From: Symsagittifera roscoffensis
Taxonomy: Eukaryota; Xenacoelomorpha; Acoela; Convolutidae
Assembly (NCBI RefSeq): GCF_963678635.1
Contig: NC_087066.1
Location: forward strand, 51,912,312 to 51,976,311
DNA: 64,000 nucleotides
Reading direction: 5' to 3'
The translations under genes were made by a program, and so were the position numbers. The notes under the pieces are model-generated. The model did no database searches. It was not told where the DNA came from and was given only the letters and a program-made list of their open reading frames with translations. Positions 55,901 through 64,000 of this stretch are shown piece after piece (position 1 is the stretch's first letter; each line of letters starts with the position of its first letter).

Positions 55901-58900
55901 AATCTGAAATGAAAAGTTCAATTGAAAAAACTGGCTGTGATACTTGTTCTTGCAGAAACAGCGACGCCCTAATATTTTTAAAATAAAAATGTTATCTCTG
56001 GGAAAATTTAGTATCTCAAAGTGTTATACTCTTCTTTTATATTAGTAAAAAAAAACAACTAAGAATTTGGGCAAAGTCCTTCGCTTTTTTTCGTTCAAAT
56101 TTTTCTGATGGCTACTTTGAATAGTTTTCTCGCTTGGTTGCAAAAAGCACTTTCGCCGCAGTGTTCGAAGTTGTTTTATACTGATGCAAGGTACGTATGT
56201 TAAGTTACTGAATATATGTCCAAAATTTTTTAAATAATTTTACAGAGATGAATGCAAGAAGCATTGATTTTATTTGAAAACAGGCTCTTGTCGTACCGAA
56301 AAACCTCATTTAGTACTGTTTTTTCCGGTATTACTGTGTTTTTAGTACTGTTTGTTCCTAATAAGTACAGAATGTTTGTACACAAATCTATTTGAGACAG
56401 CAAAAACTAGTTGGAATCAGTGAAGCACTGTCAGGGTACTTTCAGGCATTGCAAATCTTGCTTCCAGATTTGACTGCTCAAATCCTTTTATTATCTGAGG
56501 TGTTACTTTTTTTCATTAAAAAAATTTTCAGAAAATTTGATTTTATCATTTTTTTAAAAATTTGGAATTCTCAACCCTGTAGTTGGGTGCTGTCAGGGTA
56601 CTATCAGATGTTGCAGATCTTGTTTCCAAGTTTGACTGCTCAAATCATCTTAGTTTACGAGATGTGCCGTTTTTTATGATTTGTCAAAAATTCGAAGCAC
56701 CGGAGGTGCGTTACACGCTAGTCACATTGAATCAGGGGCGGATCTAGGATTTTCTTGAGGGAAGGCAGATTTTCTAAATAAAGGTTGGAAAATTTGTCGA
56801 CATTTTTATGTCGCTAAATTAATTTTCCGAGCTCTTCCTAAAACTATAAAAACGCTACTATAAAATTTTAAGCGCAGCAGGCGATTTAAAAAAAAACAAC
56901 AGTCCAAAAATGCCGTTTTTGACCAAAAACTCTAAAACTCGTTTTGAATATTGTCCTGTTTTTCAAAATTTTAAATTATATTATTATTACCCTTGCGGTA
57001 AGCAAGTGTATTGCAATCGGCTGCTAGGCTTTTTTCCACACAAATAATTTTGTTCACAGGGTTCACTGAACTCATTTCCTGGAAGCTTCCTTTAGCAACA
57101 AATTTACTGCACCAGACATATTTTGATGGTGATTTCAGCAAATCGATTTGTTTAAATTTCATTTTTTTGTTTTTCTTTCTTTTTTTTCTGTTTAACAGGG
57201 TTCACCCTACATTATGTCGGCTTCGTGGCCTCATATGGCTGCGTTCAACGAGCGAAATTTTTTTTTGTGCATGTGTGTGTTTTTAGGAACTTAATAATGT
57301 CTTGTTTTTTTGAATTTTTTTCTGATACAATATTTCGGCTTTGTTACCGCTTGTTAAATTTTCTTCCGAGGCTAAATTCTCATTTTATTGTCTTGGCATG
57401 CTTTCGTTTCAAAACTAGCTTTATTCATTTTGTTAGCTTAGTTCTTTGACATTTTCGTTTTTTTTTAATTTCGAAATTTACCTCTGTAAATGCTGTCTTC
57501 ATGCAGGGTGAAATGTGACGTAATCGGAGCAGGCGATGACGTCATAGTCGTGAACTGTGAGGAGGCCGTGAAGACACTGCAAGAGGGACACGGGGAGTAC
57601 CATGAAGCCATGAAGCACTGTCTGGGCAAGAAAGGCATAGTGAAGAAATTCAACGACAGGGCAGACGCAGTCGTTCTCTTCGACTCAGTTTCCGGTTTGA
57701 GAAAATAAGTTGTGGAGTGCGGTCAAAAAGTAGACAACCTTTATTTCATGCCGGACAAAAATAGACAATAATATATTAACCAATCATAATCGAGAATCGA
57801 GAACATTAAGTAAACTTGTGAAACAAATAATGGGGGCTATTCTTATGCGCGAAGGACCGAATAGGCGAAAAAACTCGTGAGCGAAGGACCGAAAACAAAA
57901 TTAGTCGAAAGTCAATTTTTAAAAAGAAGCAATTGCCATTCAATTAAAATGATTTAAATGAAGCAATATTTTGCTTCTTTCGTAACGAAACAGCCCTTGG
58001 ATTAGAAATTTGTTCCAATTCGGCGGCGGTCAGTGACAATTTGAAATTTTGCATATTTCTGCCGTTATCATATTCGGCCAATATCAATATTCAGTCCCTG
58101 GAAATGTTTAGTTTCCTTCCAAATTTTAGATTACTGAAATCTGATTGGCTGATTTTCATTTTTGCGCATTTGGTCCTTCGAGTATGAGGGATTCCACCTG
58201 TAGATTTTGGGGATTGCTTCTCTAGGTCCGTTCACACACTCTAACTTAACGGCACCGCAAAGTGGTCCCTATGGTAATGAATTCAGCGGGGCGACGGAGA
58301 TTCACTACTATCCACAATTCCGAAAGGGTTAAGTTGGTGGCAACTGTTCTGTACTGTATTCTGTTACTTTCGATTCTGCCCTTTTGATAGTGCTCCTGTG
58401 GCTGTCTCGTCCGCTATCACCGATCGCAAGAAATTCTAGTTATAATTTAATTCAAATAAAATATTGGTCCAAATGCAGTAGGCTCTAGGCGGCCAGAGTA
58501 TAATCTAGTAATCTAATCAAAAAGAAACGGTCCGCGATCAATCAACACAATTACCTAATTGAAATTCAAATTCCAACTAACTTAGCTAACAGTTCTCTCT
58601 TCTCTAGAGAAACTTAATTAACGAATTATACACAGTAATTCCGTCAATCTCAGTCTGACCTGCTAAAACAGTAGTGTCACTAAGAATCACTCGTCCTTTG
58701 AGGTACTTTGACTGATCTCTTAACTCCTAACTCGCGATTCCTGATTCTCTAACTCGGAGAACCAACTAGACTCTCTCTCACTATCAATTGCTCTCCAATT
58801 ATTGAGAACCCTACCTTTCTGACTCATAGCTAATTTTTGTTCTCTAACTAATGATAATCAACTACTCTTAATAGTAGCTCGCACTGTTCTCACTTTAACT

Positions 58901-61900
58901 GAGAACCAACTACTCTCACTAGTAGCTCAACTGTTCTCTAACTAACTGAGAACCAACTACTCGTAATAGAAGCTCGACTGTTCTCTAACTAACTGAGAAC
59001 CAACTACTCGTAATAGTAGCTCAACTGTTCTGCCTAAGGGTAGGCAATTTGTTATTCTCTATAATGTTTGCCTATTTGAGTTATAGTTAGAGTTATGTCG
59101 TCCCCACAAGTCCTGACATTTACTTTGGTACCCATTTCGCAAGTTTTAACTGAATTCTTACTCGTACGACACTATTCTTAAATTCCAATTTTATTATAGG
59201 TATCTCTAACTAAGGTAATATCAAATAACAATATCAAGTCCAATTTCACCTCCAAACCGAGTTATGCTTAATTAACCAATCTCCCAAGCTTTTATTTGAT
59301 TATTCCATTAACGTTCCGACCTCCCGAGGGAAAGGGAAGATCCTTTCTATGGGTCGCTACTTCATTTCGAGCATCTAAAATTCCGATCTATACTCTATTC
59401 AAATTCCGACGTTCTAGATATCAGGGGAACTTAATTCGCTTATTAGGGGTCAATTTGTTCTAAAAAGCCATCTCCGGAGCTGGGTAAAAATCTCGTCCAT
59501 TCATTTTATTTAGCAGACCTACTTCCCATGCTATGTTCCTATTACCGCAATTTCCTCTGGAACTACTTGTCTATAGTCAGATTGAATTTCTATTAATAGC
59601 GCATTCGCCAAGCTAAGTTGAACTCAATGTTTGCCAGCCCATTTTAGTTAGTTGCACTACTTTAATCATACAATGAATGCGTTATATCTCTCTCAGCTTC
59701 TGCTCCTTTTCCCAATAGGTAAGTTCCCTCCCAAATAATAGTAGGGTGACCTATTCTCATTCCCAAGGGCTGGGGTTGGGTTTGAGTAATACGCCACTTT
59801 CCGATGTGAATCCCAGGGTTTTTTACGCAATTTTGGTCTTAATCGCCCAAAGGTCATTTAAAGGTTATTCCGGAGTCAATCTTCCTTATTCAGGTTTAGA
59901 ATTCCATAAGGGTCCTACCTACCAAGTTTAATCCATATCCCGTTAATACTTCCCAAGTTATCCCATTCAGGATGTCAATTATCACTTTTCCCGGGAAAAG
60001 GCCATTAGCACCTAAAGGAGTCGCCTAGGGGTCATCGGTTTCACTCATTAAGGATCTTTTTTCGAGAATGATTTGTATTGTCTACTGCCGCCATAAAATC
60101 AATATGCCCTTGCTCTTTTTTTGCGTAAGTTGCCTATTTCCGGTTTCAGGGGTACTTTTCCTTAGTGCTAATAACTTCAGGTCCAACCGCCGGATATGGC
60201 TCAAATTATAACACATGATATACTTCGTTACTACCTATGATGTCTTAAAATTCTAGCTTCCTGCGTTCAGCGGTGTCCGAGAAACGACTCCCGGAAGTCG
60301 GAGTGGGGACTACTCGCATGGGACATAGCACCGGAAGCAGGGGTCCTGGGGGTCTGGGGTCCTCAACTTGAGCTTCCCCAACTAGGTCTATAGCATACTA
60401 TATTTTGGTTCCTATCCAACTCCTAGTTGCCGAGTTCTAATAGGGCCATTTGCACTTCCTGGAACCGTTATCACTTGGGGCCTGGTCAAATCATCTCTTG
60501 TATCCGTTCTATGAGCTTCACAAGGCTAGCCCCGTTAGTTTTCATTTGGGGGGAGGGGTTCGCCGATCTTACTTCACCTGAGTTTTCCGCCATAAGAGGG
60601 ACTATATTTTCGAAGATTCAACTTATTTTGGACTTGACTGTTTGTTTACCTTTCTAGTTATCTTATTGATTTGTCAATACCGAGCTACGTAGCATGCATT
60701 AGCTCACGGTAAACTCCCAATTGAACTCTAAGTTTGACAAAAAAGTATTAGGATCACCGATCCTACACCACCTTAATAATTAATAATTACTCATTTCTGA
60801 AGTTTGCTTCCTGTTCTCGGTTCTGATTGGTTAATATAGTATTTGTCTACTTTATGGTCTATCTACTATATGACTTGTCTACTTTTTGCTACGTAACCAT
60901 GTGCTGTATAGTTAATCTTTAACCACCCAGCTCACAAACCGCGGCATAGGTCTTTTTTCCCCGGCCGATTTATTGTATCTCAGGGGGCTCATCATATTAA
61001 AACCATGCTGTTACTCGTGATTTGTATTTTTTTTGCAGAAATTCAAAATTGTTTTCCCAGTGTGTCACTGTGGTTTTAAGCTGTTTTGAATTTTTACTAT
61101 TCAGACCAATTTAGAGCAACACTGTTTTAAAAATTGGGCTTCAATATAACTTGTTTTTCAGATCCATTTTGTGTTTGTTTTTACTATTTTGTCAATTAGA
61201 GGTTTGAAAAGTTTAACATAAAATTTTAACAAGCAAAAATTCTACTGTCTTTTCTTTTTCTGTTGATGTGTTTCTGCAAAAGTAATTGGTCGGAACATTC
61301 TGTGCTACTTGCACAGCAGCCGGCTATCTTTGTTTATCGGATCGTTTTGATAAACATTCAAATCACAAAAAAGCTAGGTTGAACGCAATTTCAGTCAAAT
61401 GACACGTAAATCAACAAATGCAAAAAAAAACATTGCTGGTTTCCGCTGGTTCTGACTATTGGGCAGGTTGTGTGGTGAAACCTCGACCCGGGCCACGATC
61501 GTGCAATAGCCTCAGTTGCTAGCCTCAGTTTGTACTGTTCACAAGAGAAAAGGACACCGGTTTTTGCCAAAAACTTGCAGCTAATTAAATTGCAGTTCGT
61601 TTGCACTTCTAACGTAAATAATGTCTCTATGGACAGACAAACTATTGTATTTTGCTTTCTTTTCAGAGCTCGGAGCTACTGGCGCAGCCTTAATTCTTAA
61701 CACTTCCCTTCTGCGCAATGTTTCGCCCCCCGATATCCATTTCGCCGTGGGGGACAAGATCAAAGTGACAAGCAATGCCAAAAAGTTCAAGAGAATTCAA
61801 AAGCACAGAGTTCAAAACTGGAAAGACGCCTTCAAGCGACTCGCTGGTCGTTCGGCTACTGTCGTTGATGATTCCCTCACTTCTGGCAAAATAGGGGTGA

Positions 61901-63866
61901 AGTTTGTTGGAATCGACGAGGTGGTGACAACAAGCAAAAAGGTCATTGACCGAAATGAAGAGGAAGAATTTTTTGAGGGCGAGCGAGTGGTGTGTCTGCT
62001 CTCCAGTGATCAGCTGGAAAATTTGTTGAAAGACGAGACGTACAAAGCGTACCAAAATGAGGTATACTATAGTTAAAAACAATTTAGTTTCCAACAGTTT
62101 AAATATTCGAAAAAAAATCTAGGGCTTCTAAAACAGCATTGGTTATATGTGTGCTCTTTTTTGCGCTCTCTCGAAAAAACAAAATCAATTTCAATTGAAA
62201 GTTCAGAAGATTTGCGCACGACCAATTTGGCCTGAAAAAAATGTACGTATCAAAGACCATTGTGAAGACACTAATTTAGGTTCTTGTTAGAATAAAATTT
62301 TAGAAGTTATTCACGCTCAAATTTATTTAATCGCGGCTTGACGTTTGTTTTCTTCTTTCCACATGAAATAGGGTTACAACTGCTCATATCAAGGCGAAGC
62401 CTGTAATGTTCCGACTGTATTTTAAAGTCTATGGAGAAGTGTTCGCTTTAAAAAACTGATGAAATTTTCAAAAAAAAACACTGAAATAATTTTGATTTTT
62501 TTTGGAACTAATACTTCGCATATAAGACGGGTTAAGTCTCCGCTTACGCGTTCTTAGCACGAAACATTTTGCGCGTTAATTACCCCAAATTGGCAATCTT
62601 TAAGCCGCCATAAATTTACAAGACTGCTCGTATATCAGGGCGAAGCTCTGAATGTTTCGATTGCACTTTAAGGCCAATTGAATATTTTTTTGTTTAAAAG
62701 TTGACCTAAATTGGAAAAAAAAGTATTTTTTTTTCGTTTTCTTAAAGTTCATCCCCTCACACGCTAATGTAAATTAGAAAGGGATGTAGTTAGCGTCTTG
62801 TATCTTAATAGTACAGCAGTTGCGCATTCATTTCGTTGCTCATGCGTGTTATATGGTTTAATATATCGCGCGTCAATTATCTCAGATTGGTCAAATAAGC
62901 AATTTTCAAACCGTCATAACGTTAAGAAAAATGATGGTGATATATATTTTTGTTTTTGAGCTCAGAAAAACATTATTTTCTTCCGTCAAAATAGCTCAAT
63001 TAAAAAGTTGAAACTTAACTGAATTAAAAACACCGCAGCGTAAATTTTCCGCACTTCCTTCGAAAGTCGGAACAGAAAATGATCACAGGTAAATTTTTTT
63101 ATATAATGTGATCTCAGGACAACAAAATTTTTATAATGATGTAAGAAACCGTCAAAAGGTGCTAGTTAGATTTTGTTAGAAAAAACTACCCGGTGCAAAA
63201 ATATTCCGTCACGTTCTTTGAAAGTCGAAACAAAAGGATATATGTAAAAAAAACGTTGTTCTGTTTAGCAGTCGATGAACGCAGTTCAGGCTCTTATATA
63301 GGTCGCAAAGATTTTTTTCAGGAAAAGCCTCAAAATTTGTTCAGGCCCAAGTTTTTTTTTCGCGATTTTACTTTTGATTCCTTTTACTTCATTTCCTTTG
63401 TTAAAAGAAAGGCAAACTCCACTATCGAACAGCGAAAGTGTAAAAGTCTTCAAAAATGTGATCGACATTTAGTTTCGAAATAGGTTTTTCAGGTTTCCAT
63501 TATATTTATTGTCTCAAATCGGGTTAATTTTATCAGAAATATGCCAATCATAAATTGTACTAAAAAATCAAAGAGCTCAAAGAGCCTCTATTTTTTTTCT
63601 CGAAAATTGAGATTTTTTCAAAAAAAAGAGGTCAGTATTTTTTGGTCTGTTTACTTGCGTTCATTGACTCGTTTCCAACTGTCTGTTGGCTATGTTCTGT
63701 TCAATAGGAAGGAACTATCGTGTCACTTCGAAATGACTCACCACAAGCGAGAGTTGCCGAAGTCGCATTGGACAATGGCACCAAATTCACATTCCCAACT
63801 AGCCTGATTTTGTCTTGTGTGCTGCCTGATCCCGACAGTGACGACTCGGACTCGACACCCAGCGCG
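46994..63866 (+). CDS. Protein of mind-bomb-type SH3-like repeats, 5' part (6 exons, continues right)
   Basis: Exons 46994-47153, 51293-51430, 51781-51922, 57507-57694, 61667-62061 and 63708-63866; phases 1, 1, 2, 1, 0, 0 all match, giving 394 residues with a further donor (GCG|gtaaga). Repeated units follow the pattern F..GD.V.V, a helix with L and W/Y, then G..G.V and D....V. The clearest is exon 4 (GDDVIVVNCEEAVKTLQEGH then GEYHEAMKHCLGKKGIVKKF), like the repeats of mind bomb E3 ligases that bind Notch-ligand tails. Others are FEPGTKVKINCDKK (exon 1), FAVGDKIKVTS (exon 5) and FFEGERVVCLL (exon 5-6). The protein starts with the repeats: the N-terminal zinc/HERC2 region of mind bomb is absent. 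Whether ankyrin or RING domains follow cannot be seen. The donor after exon 4 (G|gtttga) is weak. Family assignment moderate, exon structure good. Confidence 0.7.
47780..47973. mobile_element. MITE with CATTACGAGGCCAAAyTGTG ends (194 bp)
   Basis: Left CATTACGAGGCCAAATTGTG and right CACAGTTTGGCCTCGTAATG form a 20-bp terminal inverted repeat with one mismatch. No ORF. Inside intron 1 of the mind-bomb-repeat gene. Confidence 0.85.
49130..50830. repeat. About 70-bp tandem array with higher-order repeat
   Basis: About 25 divergent units of the type TTGCTTCCGAAACTTGTTTT, CTCAGAAACGCTTGTACATC, TTTTAGATGTTTTAAACGTT. A block of about 715 bp starting at GTTTTTGCTTCCAAATCC near 49157 is repeated near 49869, unit for unit, so a higher-order duplication occurred. 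In intron 1 of the mind-bomb-repeat gene. Confidence 0.85.
51153..51198 (+). repeat. Conserved hairpin repeat, copy 3
   Basis: GGTCGGAACATT, perfect hairpin CTGTGCTACTTGCACAG at 51165-51181, then CAACCGGCTATCC. Upstream ACGACACTAGTTTGAA is shared with the 32386 copy. It ends about 95 bases before exon 2. Confidence 0.75.
52070..52300 (+). repeat. Deleted copy of the composite dispersed repeat
   Basis: Starts like 36880 (AAGTCGCAAATATTGGTGCC, GTTAACACAGTTGATACA) then jumps to the tail (AGCCGAGTTTATACTAATTT, CGTGTTCTCGCAAGTGTTTG), with the tRNA-like part missing. Confidence 0.65.
53100..54180. repeat. Tandem array, about 166-bp unit, about 7 copies
   Basis: Units contain AACTACCCTCTCAAATCTGA, TTTTGGGTTCAAT, GGCTACGCCCAGTTTT and AAAAGTTATGGTC. 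Starts near 53150, 53318, 53488, 53656, 53820, 53982 and 54136, more diverged to the right. Single units are at 45630 and 55060. Confidence 0.8.
54145..54310 (+). repeat. Segment duplicated at 55896-56080
   Basis: CAAATCTGAAATGAAAAGTT through CAGCGACGCCCTAATATTTT to ACAACTAAGAATTTGGGCAA is nearly identical in both, apart from an 18-base insertion and single changes. Confidence 0.9.
54720..54990 (+). repeat. Units of the 150-bp family
   Basis: TGCTGTGAGGGTGCTCTCAG, GTTGCAAATCTTGCTTCCAA and TATGACCGCTCAAAA match the array at 21310-22740. Confidence 0.7.
55896..56080 (+). repeat. Second copy of the 54145-54310 segment
   Basis: Near-identical to 54145-54310, with an extra CAAAGTGTTATACTCTTC-like insertion near 56018. 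Confidence 0.9.
56400..56700 (+). repeat. Two units of the 150-bp family
   Basis: CTGTCAGGGTACTTTCAGGC and CTGTCAGGGTACTATCAGAT blocks with TTGCAAATCTTGCTTCC, about 158 bp apart; ends CGAAAATTCGAAGCACC-like as at 22750. Confidence 0.75.
56734..56985. mobile_element. Truncated hAT-like element, copy 3
   Basis: Starts CAGGGGCGGATCTAGGATTT and follows the interior of the two full copies with many changes. The right end is missing, so no target duplication can be seen. Older than the other copies. Confidence 0.7.
57190..57480 (+). repeat. Dispersed repeat just before exon 4
   Basis: CATTATGTCGGCTTCGTGGC, CGAGCGAAATTTTTTTTTGT and TTCATTTTGTTAGC resemble 16640-17110. It ends about 25 bases before the exon 4 start. 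Confidence 0.5.
57832..58198. mobile_element. Nested MITE with CGAAGGACC ends (367 bp)
   Basis: Left GGGGGCTATTCTTATGCGCG-AAGGACC and right GGTCCTTCGAGTATGAGGGA-TTCCACC are imperfect inverted repeats of about 27 bp. It lies in the centre of the TIR element. Its right edge coincides with the solo LTR insertion point. Confidence 0.7.
58199..60767. mobile_element. Solo LTR (2569 bp) with 5-bp target duplication
   Basis: It begins TGTAG and ends CTACA, the classic TG...CA inverted ends. CCACC flanks both sides exactly (58194-58198 and 60768-60772). It contains no protein domain; a 45-bp-scale repeat GAGAACCAACTACTCGTAAT recurs at 58900-59030. This fits a solo LTR left by recombination between the LTRs of an element. 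Its sequence does not match the candidate LTR at 14555-15777, so it is another family. Confidence 0.8.
61288..61333 (+). repeat. Conserved hairpin repeat, copy 4
   Basis: GGTCGGAACATT, perfect hairpin CTGTGCTACTTGCACAG at 61300-61316, then CAGCCGGCTATC. It lies 330 bases before exon 5. Confidence 0.75.
62340..62930 (+). repeat. Diverged direct repeats with CGAAGC motif
   Basis: ACTGCTCATATCAAGGCGAA near 62379 and ACTGCTCGTATATCAGGGCG near 62623 head similar blocks (AATGTTyCGA, CACTTTAAGG). A third weaker block is at 62830-62930. An inverted relative lies at 34025-34075. In intron 5. Confidence 0.5.
63440..63707 (+). repeat. Dispersed repeat supplying the exon 6 acceptor region
   Basis: AGCTCAAAGAGCCTCTATTT, AAAATTGAGATTTTTTC and TTTACTTGCGTTCATTGACT match 41280-41440, which lies just before TEX264 exon 3. 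CAACTGTCTGTTGGCTATGT also occurs at 43998. The 3' splice AG of exon 6 is at 63706-63707, at the repeat's end. Confidence 0.65.
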
Positions 63867-64000
63867 GTAAGAATAAAAATCAAGTTAAGAGTATAATGTG
63901 AACTGAACTGTTTGCCTCTTTCAACTCTCCCAGTTTAGGACCGTTTAAAATAGATTTTGTAAGTCAACAATCATTGAATTTACTAAGTAACATAATGGTT

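Larger units (their letters stand above)
57714..60898. mobile_element. TIR element carrying nested insertions
   Basis: The left arm starting GGAGTGCGGTCAAAAAGTAG and the right arm ending CTACTTTTTGCTACGTAACC are inverted over about 120 bp, including ATATTAACCAATCATAATCG and its counterpart CGGTTCTGATTGGTTAATAT. The ends match the 157-bp MITE at 36212. Without the nested inserts the original element was only about 250 bp. It starts 20 bases after the exon 4 donor. Confidence 0.8.

Noticed and set aside
57465-57653. 62-aa - strand ORF over exon 4
   Set aside because: Shadow of the coding exon on the + strand.
61621-61666. Start codon at 61621 for a separate 151-aa gene
   Set aside because: The bases up to 61666 are a pyrimidine-rich tract ending in CAG; splice phase from exon 4 fits exactly at 61667.

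Overview
This window looks like nuclear DNA from an invertebrate animal. Four host genes have GT-AG introns, encode recognisable metazoan proteins and all lie on the + strand. They sit in AT-rich DNA crowded with tRNA-derived SINEs, MITEs, divergent tandem arrays and long-LTR elements. I cannot resolve the phylum from the sequence.

Left part (about 1-15,780, - strand): one very large Ty3/Gypsy-like LTR retroelement, clearly richer in G+C than the rest. Read on the - strand it has a candidate 5' LTR (14555-15777), a roughly 1.9-kb leader with a duplicated stem-loop and a 14-bp minisatellite, and ORF A (389 aa, coiled coil). ORF A overlaps by ATGA with ORF B (1449 aa: Gag capsid, two zinc knuckles, protease, RT, RNase H). 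ORF C (1088 aa) carries an HHCC/DDE integrase followed by a TARG1/OARD1-like macrodomain. ORF D runs off the left edge with at least 1088 codons; it has a coiled coil, a complete SGNH-hydrolase motif set and a second, degenerate SGNH-like domain. The macrodomain plus the two SGNH domains make this the most unusual object here.

Middle and right part: PDCL3-like phosducin family gene (17191-18179, 3 exons); MBOAT1/2-like lysophospholipid acyltransferase (25306-35435, 5 exons, catalytic-site Asn replaced by His); short TEX264-like ER membrane protein (38700-41635, 3 exons, no C-terminal tail); and the 5' part of a protein made of mind-bomb-type SH3-like repeats (46994 to beyond 63866, 6 exons seen). 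Exon joins were checked by reading-frame phase and all agree.

The introns and spacers hold several things: a four-copy 1.03-kb tandem array inside an MBOAT intron; three families of divergent tandem repeats (about 150, 70 and 166 bp); non-autonomous hAT-like elements with exact 8-bp target duplications; a small conserved hairpin repeat; and a three-level nest (TIR element, then MITE, then a 2.57-kb solo LTR with 5-bp target duplication) beginning 20 bp after a weak splice donor. No CRISPR array, rRNA gene or convincing functional tRNA gene was seen.
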